Assembly (NCBI GenBank): GCA_905147135.1
Contig: LR990041.1
Coordinates: forward strand, 21,311,712 to 21,375,711
Origin: Blastobasis lacticolella
Taxonomy: Eukaryota; Arthropoda; Insecta; Lepidoptera; Blastobasidae
Direction: 5' to 3'
DNA length: 64,000 bases
Shown here piece by piece: positions 42,027 through 55,185 of the stretch. Each line of letters starts with the position of its first letter. Position 1 is the stretch's first letter. Under the pieces are notes generated by a model. That model searched no databases. It saw only the letters and a program-made list of their open reading frames with translations, and was not told the DNA's origin. Made by a program: the position numbers and the translations under genes.

Positions 42027-44440
42027 TTAGTATTTAAGAATTCTGCGATATAAATACTGACACAGTTGGGTAAAAACCATTATTAAGAATACATCAGCCA
42101 CAGTAGAAACATGCAACTGGTGAGTCATAATTAATCTCAAACTCTCTGAACTCTCGTCTGCGCAATCCCATTTCAAGTATTCTGGCACTATTGATATAAG
42201 GTGTAACATGTGTGGAGGCGGAATATTGAAACAGTAACGCGCGCAAGCGTTTTGTACCCTTTGTACCACTTTCTGAGTTCGCACCAGTAGCCGTGGCCCA
42301 TAAACAGCATCCATGAAGTTTAATTTTGAAAGCACTAGAGACTCACAGAGAGCAATTCTATTTGCAACGTTTAGACAGTTTCTTTTTTTATATAAGATTT
42401 TTAACCTGTAAAAGCAATTTTTAACTGTATTTAGAACATGGCTTTCAATCCGTAGCTCCTCATCCATCTGTAGTCCCAGATTTCGGGCTTCTGTTACACG
42501 CTCAATTTGATCGTCACCAATTTTAACCTGTACTTTATAGTGTAAAATTTTTTTATCTGACTAGAATATCCCAGCAGCATGTACTTAGTTTTCGCACTAT
42601 TCAGAACCAGAGCATTCTCTTCCGACCACCGCGCGATTCGATTAAGGTCCTCCATTAGGTTGTTAGCAGAACTCAGCATATTCGTTGGTTTACAGTGTAT
42701 GTACACTTGGATATCGTCTGCGTAAATGTGGTAACGGCAATGGTGCATCTCTTTAGTTACATCAGCACTGTAAATTGAGAACAAAATAGGTCCCAGGATC
42801 GAACCCTGGGGAATTCCCCGTGTCACGCCACAAGGCCTGGATGTAACAATAGACCCATCATCCTTCCGTATTTCCACGATCTGGGATTTGTCGCTGAAGT
42901 AGCTTTCGAACCATTTAATAGCTGACACACCGAATCCATAGTAATGAAGCTTGGATAGAAAAAGTGGAACACTTAAACTATCAAATGCTCGGGAGAAGTC
43001 TAATAGCGTGAGCATTGTTCCCTCTCCTATATCCTGCGCTGTTAAAATGTCGTCGGTCACCTGCATCATAGCCGTCACCGTGCTGTGATTTTTTCGAAAA
43101 CAGGACTGCATTTTCGGTAATATGTCATTACTTTCCACAAATGTCGTCAGCTGGTCAGCCACGCTCTAGTATCTTCGACATACACGGAAGAATACTGTAG
43201 GATCTCAAATCCTTCAGTTCCCTACGATTTCCTTTCTAAGGGATAAGTATTACGATAGCTTTCTGCCAAAGTTTAGGGTAAGCGTTGGTTTCTATAGACT
43301 TGTTAATAATGACAGTGATCACAGGCAAGGTTATAATAGGCAACCGTAAGAGAAGCATGTCCAACGAGATACCATCAACACCGGTCGCATTAGCTTTAAT
43401 CGATCGTATCGCCTTTAATACTTCTGATTCTCTGACCGTTTATAATTCCATCACGCCGGACACGGCGCAGTGACTTTCAAAGTAAATATGGGTAATTCTA
43501 GCAACTTGAGTGTCGCCTGGGATATCCAAAAAATGGGCATTTACTAAGTCGGGATCGGAGACGAGATGGGAGGGTACATCGGGCTGATTTTTTATTTTTA
43601 CGTTTGTTTTTATGTGCGACCATAGCAGTTTTGAGTTGTTTGTGTTATTGTTTACGAAGTGATCAAAGTATGCTCTCTTTTCTCTGTACATTGCTGAACG
43701 AACCATACCCTTCCGCTCTTTGTAATACAATTTATGTGAATCTACGCCCGTCTTCTGCGCTCTGATGTAGGCTTGATCTCGCACCTTCATAATTTGCTCG
43801 ACATTGTACGTAATCCAGGGATGCTTTTGATTTTTAATCGTTATTAGTCTCATTGGCGCGTATAAGTCAAAAGAAAAATTAACCATTTGGACAAAAACAT
43901 CTACCATAGAAACCACGTCATTAAATGTTCCTATGCGCCGCCAGTCCATGGACGCCAGCCCCTCAATAAACTGTTTCCGATTTATACTACTTAGAGGTCT
44001 ACAATATTTCCTAATCAGTGGCGGCTTAACCTTGGCTACATTCAGTTCACATACTATAAATGCATGCGAACTAAGGTCTGCTATAGGGTAAAGTGTTGCC
44101 GTAGGTACTACCCTTGCAGTCTGTACATACAAGATCAATCAATGTGGCGCTCTGACTCGTGAAGTGAGTGGGTGCGTCTACACACTGAGACAAGTCTTGT
44201 ATATTGAGAATATTTATGTTAAAATCCCCCATTAATACTGATCGTCACGGGGCGGGGGGTGTGTCGCAACCTATAGCCAGCCACCGATGGCGCTCGCCCC
44301 TCTTCCCCCTCCCGCAGCCATGTCTCGTTGATAGCCATAATGTCAACATCGTATCTCCGCATAGCAACAACAAACTCGTCGTGTCTCGTACCCAGAGAGC
44401 CCGCGTTCCATAGGCCTAACTTAAATTTTTGTTTAGGACG
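42027..44440 (-). mobile_element. Decayed CR1/Jockey-type LINE, ORF2 part
   Basis: Minus-strand fragments in different frames. Endonuclease traces (LWNAGSLGTRHDEF, MAINETW) at about 44440-44290; a linker region (NRKQFIEGLASMDWRRIG, KNQKHPWITYNVEQIM) at 44138-43440; RT with LLDFSRAFDSLSVPLFLSKL, GIPQGSILGPILFSIYSAD and the catalytic YADDIQVYI at 43162-42494; C-terminal part at 42467-42027. Several stops and shifts make it inactive. Confidence 0.75.
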
Positions 44441-45347
44441 GAATTTTAATATGTTTCAATTTAAACCTACGCGTAAGGTCACTATCGTCGCGATTATAGT
44501 GGATACCTACTACATGTTAGAACTGAAATTAGAAGACCTATGCAGAGTTGAACTAAACATTTAGAACTCATAACGACGGGCTGTGTACGCGTTTTAGAGT
44601 ATGTATTAAGTCTTATGCAACATATTTTATTACGTTTGCATGTCAAACTGGCAGTGTGTATTTCGGTAGTTACATATAAATATTATTTGCGCGTATAGGA
44701 TATTGTAGTAATAAAGTAATTAATTTTATCTACACTCATAGCGTAATGTTCCAATTACATATTCGAAAACAGTCGTTTAAGGGTACACTTTTTTCACGCC
44801 AGAATATAAAATTTTTAAAAATTACTTTTCGATACAGCATTTCCCATACTATTTTCATTACAGCTGTATCGTAAAATAACTTTTTAATCATTATGCAACA
44901 CTTTTACTTTTTTATTTATTGTCGGGTGTAGGCTGAATACTTAGATGTCTTTAACAAAATCAAATTCAATATCAATTCAATTCAATTGTTGTAATATGTG
45001 TTTGTGAATGTTTTTTCTTATTTTAAGCAAATAAATAGATAAATGTGAAAGTAGTAAAGTGAATTTCCCGCCGCTTGATATCCTCGACGCGTAGATACAA
45101 CAGAACTGACTCGCAGCTTACTTCCAGCAAATAAACAGACACTTATGTTTTAATACCCCCTTTTATATGACAGTTACATAAACTACTATTTTATATATCT
45201 TGGATAAATACAAAGATGTGTGTTGCCAGCTGAGAGTGCATTGTGGGTAGTACTTACTGTACAAAGGAGACGAAACAATGCCACCAATGTACCAATAACC
45301 TAAGAAACATAAAAATAGGTATAGAACACGAGGACAATTTATAGAAG

Positions 45348-46389
45348 TTATGTTGTTTTATCAACATTATGCTTACTAGGGCGAACATAGTCAGACCCAA
45401 AAACCAGGGCAAGGTCGGATTCCACTTGCACACGGTGTGCCTGGGCGCCTTGCTCCTTACGAGCGTGTATTCTACCCTCCCTGGTCCACGTATACCTCCA
45501 TTTTAATTTTTTTGCTGTATCTCTCGTGCAGTAAAATAGCTCCCTGTTTGTTTTGGTGAGGCGATCGTTTATATAGACGCTCCGTGGCCATGATTCGGTA
45601 CTTATACCGTCCGTATCCACATTGCGGTGAACTCGCGCGGCCTGTAACAGCTGATCGCGCGTGGCTCGACTCGCAAACCGTATTGCGATGTTCCGGGACC
45701 GCTTCTTCCCTTCTGGTTCTGCCCTGCTCGAGCCAACTCTTGAACAGCTCACAATCTCTCGATCCTCTAGCTGTAGACCCAGTTTATTTGCGAACGTCAT
45801 CACCAAATGCGTCGCATTTTCGCCATCTGTCTCCGGTATGCCGCTTACCTCGACATCATTCATTAGCAGTTCCTGGTCCCGGTCGTTGAGGTCCACCTGT
45901 AGTTTGAGCACAGTCGCCTCCAGTGCTCCCACAGCCTCATCGGATCCATTCCGCGCGATAAATGTGTCTACCTTCATTACAAGGCTGTCCACCCGCTCCT
46001 CGCAGGATTGCACCTGCGCTCGCAGCTCCTGGAACTGATCACGAAATGCTCTAAACTCGCGTCTTGTCTCGCGCAACTCGTCGCTTATCCGACGCAGCTC
46101 TATAGCTAGCGACGGTTGCTGCGATTCCACTGTAGGGATTTCGTTTTGTCTGGCGACAGCGACACTCGGGTGCACAACACTAGCGCCCTCCGTGACATCC
46201 ACGCCTTGTGCTGGTGTTGCCCCGCTTCCCACTGGCAGCCTAGTCTTGCATACCCACGGACTCTACGGGCTCTCCTTCGAGTACCGCGACGCAGGTTCGG
46301 TGCGACACCCTTGCGCATTTGCTACACGCAATATTAGTGTCTTCCGCCGACGACATGAACTTACCACATTCGTTACACTTTGGTGCCAT
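45348..46389 (-). pseudogene. LINE ORF1 with PHD-like zinc finger, frameshifted
   Basis: Starts at ATG 46389 with a Cys/His finger (CNECGKFM, IACSKCARVSHRTC), then changes frame near 46240. The second frame (46232-45348) has a long coiled coil (ELRRISDELRETRREFRAF, QSCEERVDSLVMKVDTF) and a C-terminal RNA-binding half (NDVEVSGIPETDGENATHL, KRSRNIAIRF, VYINDRLTKTNRELFY). It is the ORF1 that belongs with 42027-44440. About 900 bp of poorly conserved DNA separate the two. Confidence 0.7.
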
Positions 46390-46689
46390 AGTTTTAGTAT
46401 ATATATTAAGTAGTTAAGTAGTCAAGTATACCTATTTTTTTATTTTGATATTAGAATAAGTTGAGATGTGAATGTGTAGGTACCGTCCTTTTATATTATA
46501 ATCACTTATAAATAGCACTTGGTTTTATTTATATTTTATAGCCCGTCTACTGCACTAAATGAAACGCCCACTCTATATATTATTAAGCGTTGGTTAAGTT
46601 AGTTAATAGAATCAAACTTTCTTTATTATTTAAACTTTGACTATTTTTAATATTCGAGACACGATATATTACTACGACTAGCGCAATGA

Positions 46690-46950
46690 CTGTTTTCTGA
46701 GTTATGTACATTACTTCAATACTAACCGATGCTCTTACGATGAGGTAAACATCGTGATGAAACCTGCACATTCAGGCGACTGAATGTGTAACCATGATCC
46801 AATCTGGTCAGGTTCCCCTGGTAGAAGGGTCATGGAGGTCAGATGGCAGTCGCTCCACTGTAATTACCTGACCTGCCAAATCCTAGATGGTCAAGGCGGA
46901 CCCCGGGCCCTCGTGCGCGACAGCGCAACCGGGACATTAACGCTAAGATG
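46690..46950 (+). repeat. SINE 3' part
   Basis: Contains TTTTCTGAGTTATGTACATT, CATTCAGGCGACTGAATGTG, GGAGGTCAGATGGCAGTCGC and CCTGACCTGCCAAATCC, shared with 7260-7440 and 39694-39960. No tRNA-like head remains. Confidence 0.7.
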
Positions 46951-48001
46951 ATTATTTTTTTATTTTAATTCAGAAACAAATTTTTGTTTTTATCGATTTA
47001 ACATGAGTTATACAGCGCAAGAAACAGTACCTTATTTTGATAAAATTCACATAATAACAAACAAATAATACAATAAACATATAATTCTGCGTAATTGTAC
47101 TAAATAATGCCATGTTTAGGCGCCGGCTGTTTTTGTTTATTTGTTCTTGTAGTTAGTAGGCATCGTAAGATTCCAGTTTGAAGGATTAGGCTATTAAGTA
47201 TTGCAGTCATATGCATAATCTCATGTATCATAATTTGTATCGAATATGTTGTGGGCGACAGTTACCGCCACCTATCAATAAAATAATTTATGAAAACTTA
47301 TGCGTCCTTTGAAGAGATCAGTAGGCTAATTAAGTAATGCTGTTGCCAATCATTCTCTGTTTTCAGTAATTGCAACTGTTACTTTTGCGATTCCGTATCG
47401 TCGATTTCATAACTTCAGTTGCTAACAAAGTTCCAATGCAATGAACAGAAACTATAACATCGATTATACATAATCGCAAAAGTAACAATTTCAATTTTTG
47501 AAATCAGACAATTGTTCGCAACAGGGTTACGTAATTAGCGTCCAGTTGTAAATCATCTATGAAATTTGGTAGAAAAAGAAGATTATCCATCTGTCTGATG
47601 AATTTTATTTACAAACATAATATGTGCCTCGTACTTGTTTGTGTTATACGGTAGAACGACACAAATAAAAATAGGCAAGCTGACCACCTGATGGAAAGTG
47701 GTCTAAGATACGTCGATACGATCCTCTGCCTAAGATACGGCGCTCCAAATCCCCACCCCATGGAGTACTGAAGACCAAAATAGTAATAGTACTGGCACCT
47801 TGGAGCAAGGTGGAGATACTTGCCCCGTCGAGGGTTCCAAATCGAACGGGATACCCGTTACCCACCCTACCTCTCCTAAAATACAGTAAATTTTCATGTC
47901 TAAGTACAATAACTTATTAACTCCCTCTTATTTGTCTAATATATCCCGCTTATTTGTCTAATATATAATATATATTTGTAAAATAATAATCTATATACCA
48001 G
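46951..48001. other. Intergenic DNA upstream of the cuticular gene
   Basis: AT-rich. A repeat-like block lies at 47640-47880 (ACCACCTGATGGAAAGTGGT, GGCGCTCCAAATCCCC). The first exon of the cuticular gene, expected to encode little more than the initiator Met, was not found with confidence. Confidence 0.45.
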
Positions 48002-49098
48002 AAGTTGTTCCTGGTAGCGGTTTGGTTGGCTGTGTGCTGGGGCGCGCCGCAGCGAGCGCCGCAGCCGCCGGCGGCGGGAGCGCCCAGTCCAGCGGACCAG
48101 GGGGAGCCTCAAACTTTTGGGAAATTAAAAAGTGATCACGGAAAAAACGATGAGCTGCTGTACTACCAGAATGACTACTACGGTCCAGGGCGGTACAAAT
48201 TCCAGTAAGTATTTTATGATAGATATTCAATTTTTACTGGTTATAGTGCTTTGACTAGTGATTGATGATCCGCTTCGATGAGTACCGCGTTGTCTATTTC
48301 TGCCGCAAAGCAATATAGCATCCTGCGTAGCAAGTATTGATTTACGTTGGCACCGCTTCTGCGTGTCTTCTCTGTTCTAAGAAACACAATTGTATGAGTC
48401 GTTATCGTTATGGGTGAAGATTGATCGTGGTTGTATTAATTTAAACACCGGTTTAAGGTTATAATAATACCAAACGTATTAATTGAAACCTGTGACTCGA
48501 CAAAAGCACAAAATGGAGGACAATGGAGCACAAAACGGAAGCAGAGAAAAGTAGTAACGTGCTACCAACATTTAAAGCGACCTGACAAAAATATGGCTAC
48601 TTTCTCATTTTATCTTGGAAAACCATGGGCGACATTTACGTTACTTTCTACGGCCCTGAAACATCACTGGTAAATATTTTGCGCGAATACGGCAAAACAT
48701 TACGAAATACCTAATAAATACTTTGCTTGTATCCTAGTTATAGAATATCATACAGGAATTAGTCTCAGTAATTGATATAGTTCTGTAGATCTAACAAGAA
48801 CAAAATCATTTCGTACTTTGACTTCTGTATTATCTATTGCAGCTACAAACTACATCAAAGCTCCCGCAAAGAGGAGGGCGAACTGAGAAACGAGGGTCGC
48901 GACGACGAGCACGTAGTAGTACGCGGGTATTATTCTTTCGTGATTCCGAACGAAAACCGCTTGGTCGTCGTAAATTACGTTGCAGACGATCAAGGCTATC
49001 ACCCCAAAATCGTGACTAGTCATTTTGGTTTGCCAGGTTCACCAAAACCAAAACCTGATCTACAAAGCTACCACATGTTGTGTACTTTATGTAGGTAA
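48002..49098 (+). CDS. Cuticular protein with chitin-binding RR domain (host gene, exons 2-3)
   Basis: Exon 2 (48002-48204, acceptor ATACCAG, donor GTAAGT) encodes a secretion signal core KLFLVAVWLAVCWG, a Pro/Ala-rich linker and NDYYGPGRYKF. Exon 3 (48843-49098, stop TAA) continues HYKLHQSSRKEEGELRNEG, then RGYYSFVIPNENRLVVVNYV and ADDQGYHPKIV. Together these make a Rebers-Riddiford chitin-binding domain, which binds cuticular chitin. Exon 2 begins at codon 2, as in many insect cuticular genes whose first exon ends right after ATG. The intron is 638 bp, much longer than those in the viral genes. The C-terminal tail is unusually Cys-containing (MLCTLCR) and may be altered. Confidence 0.78.
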
Positions 49099-49186
49099 TG
49101 GGTAAGCCTTCGTCAAGTACCTACATACCTATTATGCTCCACATTATTCAAACTGTTTATGATGAATCGACTTAATCGTAGCTGTA

Positions 49187-50190
49187 TTGTCGTGTATTAT
49201 TACTTGGTGGTGGGTATGTGTAAAATACATTTTTAATGTATACCCTCAGTTGGCATAATAAATTGTGTTAATCGAACTTTTGTGTATTTCACTTGCTACA
49301 TGGTGGCAGCGGTGTTACTGAATTAGTTGTTTACACGGTTTTAGTGCGAATTTTACTGTAACTAAGTGGTATAGCGTGCATACAACTAAAAACCATGGAA
49401 CACGCACGTCCTCCGGCGGAATTAGTATTGGGAGGTGGGCCGACTGCGCGAGCAGATGCGTGGCAAAGATGGCGCAAACAATTTATGTTGATTTTAAAAG
49501 CCTCTGGAGTGAGCAGAGTTGAAAAGCATTCAAGCAAGTTTACTCGTAAACTTAATCGGTTCGTCCGGGTATGAAGTATACTCAACATTCTCCTACGATA
49601 AGGACGAAAGCGAGGATGACGTAACATGTTTAGAAATAACTTTGATGACCATTTCGGTACTAAACCCAATATTACTATGGCTAGATACAATTTTTATAGT
49701 AGAAATCAAGATGATGGCGAAGATATTGATAAATAGTATACGTTGCGAATTTTAGACGTTGGCGGAAAGTCTTATCCGAGACAGAATAGTGTGTGGAATA
49801 AGTAATAACATTGTGCGCTTTCGGCTACTGCGTACAGAACATTTGACCCTGTCAAAACATATACAAATCTGTCAAGCTGCAGAAATTTCAAAAGAGGATA
49901 TTTCGTGGTTCGAGGGTCAACCTGGCAAAAAAGTGGACATGAACATTGATGCTGTATGGAGTGGATCCCGGCCTGTCTGGTGGGACCGCGCGCCCGGGCC
50001 GCGGCGTGCTCGGCGTGCGGGAACAGCAGCTGGTGCGCGAGCGATGAGCGATGCCCAGCGCTCAATGCTTCGTTGTTATGTATGCGAGAAAAATAGTCAT
50101 TTTGCAAAAATGAGCGCGCAACGTGAAGTGTTTAGGGAGGTGTGTAACCTAAATGTCGAATCAGACACGGAATCGGATGATTTGTTTTAA
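49187..50190 (+). mobile_element. Ty3/gypsy second copy: LTR end, primer-binding site, gag with zinc knuckle
   Basis: The LTR end (CACTTGCTACA, 49300), TGGTGGCAGCGGTG and the gag ATG at 49395 (MEHARPPAELVLGGGPTARA) precede QRWRKQFMLILKASGVS. That region is unbroken here, so it shows the empty site used by the viral insert at 8803/27772. Later parts read SLIRDRIVCGI, QICQAAEISKEDI and a zinc knuckle start LRCYVCEKNSHFAKM. Frames are shifted and the copy ends near 50190. Confidence 0.82.
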
Positions 50191-50284
50191 TACCATTTGT
50201 GACAATAAAAACATGTGTCAAATTCCTAGCGAGCGGCCACACAGAAAAGACTGTGACGGTCATAGAAATAAATACCCTGGAACC

Positions 50285-50905
50285 GGTTGAGCGAACAAAT
50301 AACTCTGACGGTTACCATAGTAAATAAAACTGCGCTGTCTACAGTGCCACAAACATGTCTGACCGGGTGACAGCGTCGCTGTTATTGGCATTGACATTAC
50401 ATTTCAAAACGGCAACACTTAGTTCCGGTTTTGTCCACCGGGTCGAATGGGTTTGTCAACAATCTTGTCAAGCCGCCAGATATAACATTGTTAACGCGTA
50501 CAAGAATATGTATGGACAGTGGTAACCATTCCAATAGCTATGTGTAATACGTCGTTGAATAGCTATTTTCGAGCTGAACAAAAGTAAGTAAGGCGCTAAC
50601 TGCCAAATTTTAGTTCGTTCAGAGTTATGCTGTACTAAACATATCACAGAATTAAGTATTTTTTCTGTTCTACCTGCATTTAATGGCCATGTGTAATGCA
50701 TCGATGGATTCATGGATATACACTCTTGTGCCACAAACTTATTTGACCCGGTGACAGCGTCGCTGTTGTTGGCAATAACATATTATTTCAATATGGCAAC
50801 ACTTAGTTCCAGTTTTGGCCACCGGTTTTTAGCACTGAAATAGATGTCAGTCATCAATCTCGCCAAGGCGCCAGATATAACATTGTAAAAGCTTACAAAT
50901 TTGTT
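50285..50905. repeat. Diverged tandem duplication
   Basis: Blocks GTGACAGCGTCGCTGTTATT, GGCAACACTTAGTTCCGG, TTTTGTCCACCGG and GCCAGATATAACATTGT at 50365-50500 recur at 50750-50890 in the same order. Unit length is about 380-400 bp. No coding frame is conserved. Confidence 0.6.
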
Positions 50906-51679
50906 GTAACGTAACGCCTTAAATATAAATTTCTAAACAGTAATAATTGGGATTCGTCAATTACAAATCCAACCTTCAAATTTAACATTTTATCTACTTT
51001 AAAATTATACCACTTTTGTTGTTGTAGAATTCTTCAACGAAGCTACATTATATAACAATATTATTGTTATTGACTAATTTGTATACTCATCTGTTATCTA
51101 TTTTTATCTATAATAATATTACTTCCGCGAAAACAAAATCAACGGCATTATGCCGCTGGTGCAAAGTCACATAGTGCGCATATATGTAAGACTGCCAAAT
51201 AAAAAATAAGCAGATGGCGTGCATTGAATTTGAATGAACATACCAACTAATCATGGCCGGTTAATGATGTAGCAATAAACACTTAAATTTTTATTGGAAA
51301 TGCTAAAAATATAAGTTTTACAAGTAATACATGATATTTCTTATACTTTACGGAAAAAAGATACTCCATTCTTGGTTTTGGTTACTGTTTATTGGAATTT
51401 GTGCATGTGTTTCCTACGCAACTCGGCATTCTTAGATTGTAAAGTAACGACCATTCGTATACGTGGCCAAAACGTCACTGAGACATAGTTGGAGCGCAAT
51501 TGCAGTTTACGCTCCAATGACATGGAGCTATTCCCTTTGGTCCATGAACGGGTCCATTATGTAGAAGTCATTGGTGACGGTCCCACCTAAGCTCAAATAT
51601 TAAATAGGTACGATAATCAGATTTAGGTTTTATTCTATTCGCAAGTGAATAGGTACACTTAGGTAGTCTAACTATATAC

Positions 51680-52011
51680 CTAAGGGAACGTACCCATACT
51701 ACGTGACCTGTTTTTTAAGATTTTTTCCCCCCCCCCCCCCCTCCCCTCGGTGACCACTCGTAGTATATGCCAAGACCCCCCCCCCCCCTTAAAGTTTTTC
51801 GTAGCATTGACAAGTATTATTTTTAATTATTTCGCAGGCAGAAAGTGTAACAAATGAAAATAATTTGACTCATATTTGCAATTTCTTGCGGCGAAATCGA
51901 CTACGTAACAAAAATTTAAGCCACCCCCCCGCTCCTGTGACTGAGCGTAGTATTTTGAAGATCTCCCTCCCCCCCCTAAACGGGTCACGTAGTATGGGTA
52001 CGTTCCCTAAG
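51680..52011. mobile_element. MITE with about 28-bp inverted ends and C tracts
   Basis: The left end TAAGGGAACGTACCCATACT, continuing ACGTGACC, mirrors the right end GGTCACGTAGTATGGGTACG, continuing TTCCCTAA. Long C runs lie just inside (51727-51742, 51775-51788, 51970-51977). No open frame. Confidence 0.75.
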
Positions 52012-52389
52012 TAGTAACAACCTAGATAAGACAGACATCACCTAAAACAATTCCCTTCCTAGAATATACCTAAAACAGTGACCTACCAACTGTGGGGAGG
52101 TCAGCATCAATACTTACTTATAGAAAAAAGATGGGGACATTTTAATAATAATGTATCCAAATATAAAAATTAAAGGAAATGACTATACTCCACAATTTGA
52201 TCACTACTTGAATACAGGTTATTCACGCCCTTAATGCCTACTCGTAAGGCCCATTTTCTGCTGGAGGCAAGTGTCGAGTTGGGTCTGTGTTCGGAAGGCA
52301 AAACAAATATCAACCTTATTCTGTTATCATTGGAGTGTAGGTTCCATCGGCATCGCGAGATTGTGCCGTGGGAATCGCATGAGTTTCTT

Positions 52390-52660
52390 TGACGACCTGA
52401 GTGGTTCAGTGGTTAGCATGCCGGTCTGCTGCGCGGGGGGACCCGGGTTCGATTCTCGGCTGGGCGGAGATTGAAATGATGAATTTTGGTTTCTGTTGTG
52501 GGTCTGGGTGTTCTGTGTGTAATGGGTGTGTATTTAAAAGTGTATGAGTGGTTTATCAGTTGTCTGGCGCCCATGACGCGGGCTTTGCTTGCTTTGGGAC
52601 TGGATGGCGTTGTGTGAGTTTGTCCACGGTTGTCTATTTGTTTATTATTCATTATTCTTA
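52390..52660 (+). repeat. tRNA-derived SINE
   Basis: A box TGGTTCAGTGGTTAGCATG and B box GGGTTCGATTCTC are intact in the head, followed by a GT-rich body. It looks like a tRNA gene in the first 75 bases, but the repeat body and the related copy at 6695-6930 make it a SINE. Confidence 0.8.
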
Positions 52661-52868
52661 TGAAACAGAGGACCTTTAGTGTAATATCGACTTTATCGCC
52701 TTATAAATAGAGCGTACTCTCAATCATCGTATGGAGTTAAATGAAAGTTTGTTCCGCGCGAAACATAACATATAGTGATCCTGTGAGATGCTTCGTGCGC
52801 AATATATCTATGATGATTCTGGGAAGCGTTTCGCGCGAAATATGCCTACGGTACGGCGTGCTTGTTAG

Positions 52869-53095
52869 ACTGAGGCGATCATTCATGGTTTATATCGTTT
52901 CTCTGTACTCATCGAATTCTGCTATGTTTATATAAAAGCAATAAATCTATCCTAATGTAAGACTCATTGTTACATACCGGGCCCTTGTAGTGGCCTAGCT
53001 ACGTAAGGGAATTGGTTAACTGAGGCGACCATTGATGGATCTTTTCTTCGAATTCGGCTATGTTTATAAAAAGCAATACCATCGTCCTGTGTTGG
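52869..53095 (+). repeat. Direct repeat pair, possibly LTR remnant
   Basis: ACTGAGGCGATCATTCATGG ... GAATTCTGCTATGTTTATA at 52870-52930 recurs at 53020-53070 with ACTGAGGCGACCATTGATGG and GAATTCGGCTATGTTTATA. The spacing is about 150 bp. Identity unknown. Confidence 0.45.
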
Positions 53096-53299
53096 GGACC
53101 GCAGGGCTTTGTTCTGTAGTCGGTTTAATATTATGTGAATACCGGAGCAGGGACAGTCGATTTTAACTTGTGGTCCAGAACACACGTCTTTTCTCAAGTC
53201 ATTGTATAGAGATTTTTAGTGCAGTTAAACAGTATGAGAACGATCAGTTGAGTCTAACTGGTGTTTGGACTCAGTTTGATTACTTAAATCTATTTTTAC

Positions 53300-54298
53300 T
53301 GAGATTAAGATTTAGATTCTTTACATTATAAAATATCTTATCTAGATAAAGTATTAGAATCAGTGCTACTATAAATAACATACAGGTACGTTAACAGGTA
53401 CGATTTTCAAATTGAAATATAAGAGCTTGTAAATTAACTGTTATACTGAAAGTACTTTGTTGCTTTTATGGAACTGACTTTTATTGTAGCATTGTATCAT
53501 TTGTTAACAATGAAGCTATTTATTAAATCATTGATATGCATATGTTTTTTCATTGTTTGTGGTTTTCAAGTTGAAGAGTTCATACTTGATACCAGGATAG
53601 ATTTCCATGTTGAAACTCAGACAAAGCAAGCATAACTTTTTAAATTTATTTAAATAATCTGATTAGAATTTTAAATTCGGATCCTTATAAAGTTGAGAAT
53701 GTTAATGTTATTTCATGTTGGATCCATGATATTCCGGCAAAAAACTGATAGCTTTGTAGTCTACATGTTTTCAACCTAGTTTTAAAAATATCGTTTTATG
53801 TTTAGGCTATTTTGATTTTGACTTATAAGTCATAAAATTACAAAATAATAAAAAGTTTGGGGAGTTCAAAAGTGCACACCTCCAATGCTCATTCATTTGT
53901 CTTTTTTAACAGGAAATTAATTATCGAGCTTTGTAGTGCAAAAAAAAAAGTATTAGTATGAAAAAAAATTCGTTTCAAAGAAATATTTACTGCACATAAT
54001 CCTAAAGCTAATTAAAAAAGTCAGATCAATATGTTAGGTTTTTTCGGCTGTATCGTGAATACATACGTACATACCTACATACAGATTGGCTTCTTAAAAA
54101 AAGAGCACAATAATATCGAATTTGTTTATTTAAGTGTATTCTTAATAACAATATTTTTTTTGTCTTATATAAGTTATTGAAAAATTATAAAAGTGATGTC
54201 ATTTGAGTCAATTGCATGACATTGATAAAGCAATAACAAAGCACTCCGCAGATGCTTTGCATTTTGAAGAGTATAATATAAAACTGATAAGAGGATTT
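53300..54298. other. AT-rich transition region
   Basis: No gene or repeat recognised. An AACAGGAAA octamer-plus at 53908-53916 matches the end sequence of the viral insert at 8803, in the same orientation, and could mark a second junction. That match is short and may be chance. Confidence 0.4.
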
Positions 54299-55185
54299 TT
54301 ACGACTCAATAAAGTTTTCAACAAAACAGATTATTTTTATCATTACTCTGTATGGAGCTCTGGTTGATTCCAACCATTCATGAAGATTTTCAATACCGAG
54401 GATCCACTGAAACAAAATACAAAAATTAGTATCCAACTAAGTATTCATAAAAAGGCTAGAAATCTTCAAACGAGTGGTTATTTACCGCAAGGATACTGCG
54501 ATCTGTCCGAATAAAGCGGTCTACTACTCTCCAGGGTAGGACGTTCAGCATCCAATGGACATCATCAATGCATATGTTCCCCAGGACTACTAAGAGTGGA
54601 TCTATAAAGGGAATATTCAGTATCTCATGTCCACTGTACATTGGGAGAGGAATAAACGGTAGTTGCACTAGTTGCTGTGGTGCCAGCTGCTTTGCATTAT
54701 CATATAAATCAAGGGCATGGATCTTGCTCTGTCAACTGATCCTTATTTTCCGTGGCGCTGATGAAGGATGGCCGGAAACTTAGGTCTTCTAGGATTAAAG
54801 TTGTTACCAACCACTTATAAAAGTTAGTGAAACAGTTCTCTGCAGGAATATGGATTCTATTGAAGTTCATAGGGTTGGTTGATTGTGAAGTCTTAGATAA
54901 AACATTTAATGGTATCTGTGCAGTAGAAGGTAGTGGAGTTCTTTTGGAAGCACGCTTCATGGTAGCAGGGGCTGGTTGATCATCTTCCGACTCTGAATTT
55001 GATTCTGTGCTTTGAGTTTTTCTGGGCTTCTTGTTTTTACTGAAATGCGGCAATAACTTCACAAGGCACCTCTTAATTTTTATTTTTTTTAGCGATTTCA
55101 AACTTTCCGTGCCGTCATAGTCCGAACTAGTCAAATTTATGATTGAGATGTTATCACCACTCGGATTAATAATTACATCAGACAT
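54299..55185 (-). pseudogene. Unrecognised short-intron gene, two ORFs in different frames
   Basis: An ATG at 55185 opens 158 residues (to 54709), with a Lys-rich block KKIKIKRCLVK and a Ser/Glu patch. A second open stretch in another frame follows directly (KIHALDLYDNAKQLAPQQL ... VDRFIRTDRSILA) to a donor at 54485. A 79-bp intron joins it in frame to a last exon 54406-54299 starting WILGIENLHEWLE and ending at TAA. The frame change near 54720 is either a frameshift or an intron I could not place. A TATAAATA box lies at about 55250-55258 on the minus strand. Family unknown. Confidence 0.5.

Noticed and set aside
52390..52465. tRNA gene
   Set aside because: A and B boxes are present, but the arms do not pair well, the body continues as a repeat, and a related copy exists at 6695-6930. 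It is a SINE.
53908..53916. Firm second viral junction
   Set aside because: Only an octamer matches the known end. A hit of this length within 1 kb can occur by chance, so it is kept as a candidate only.
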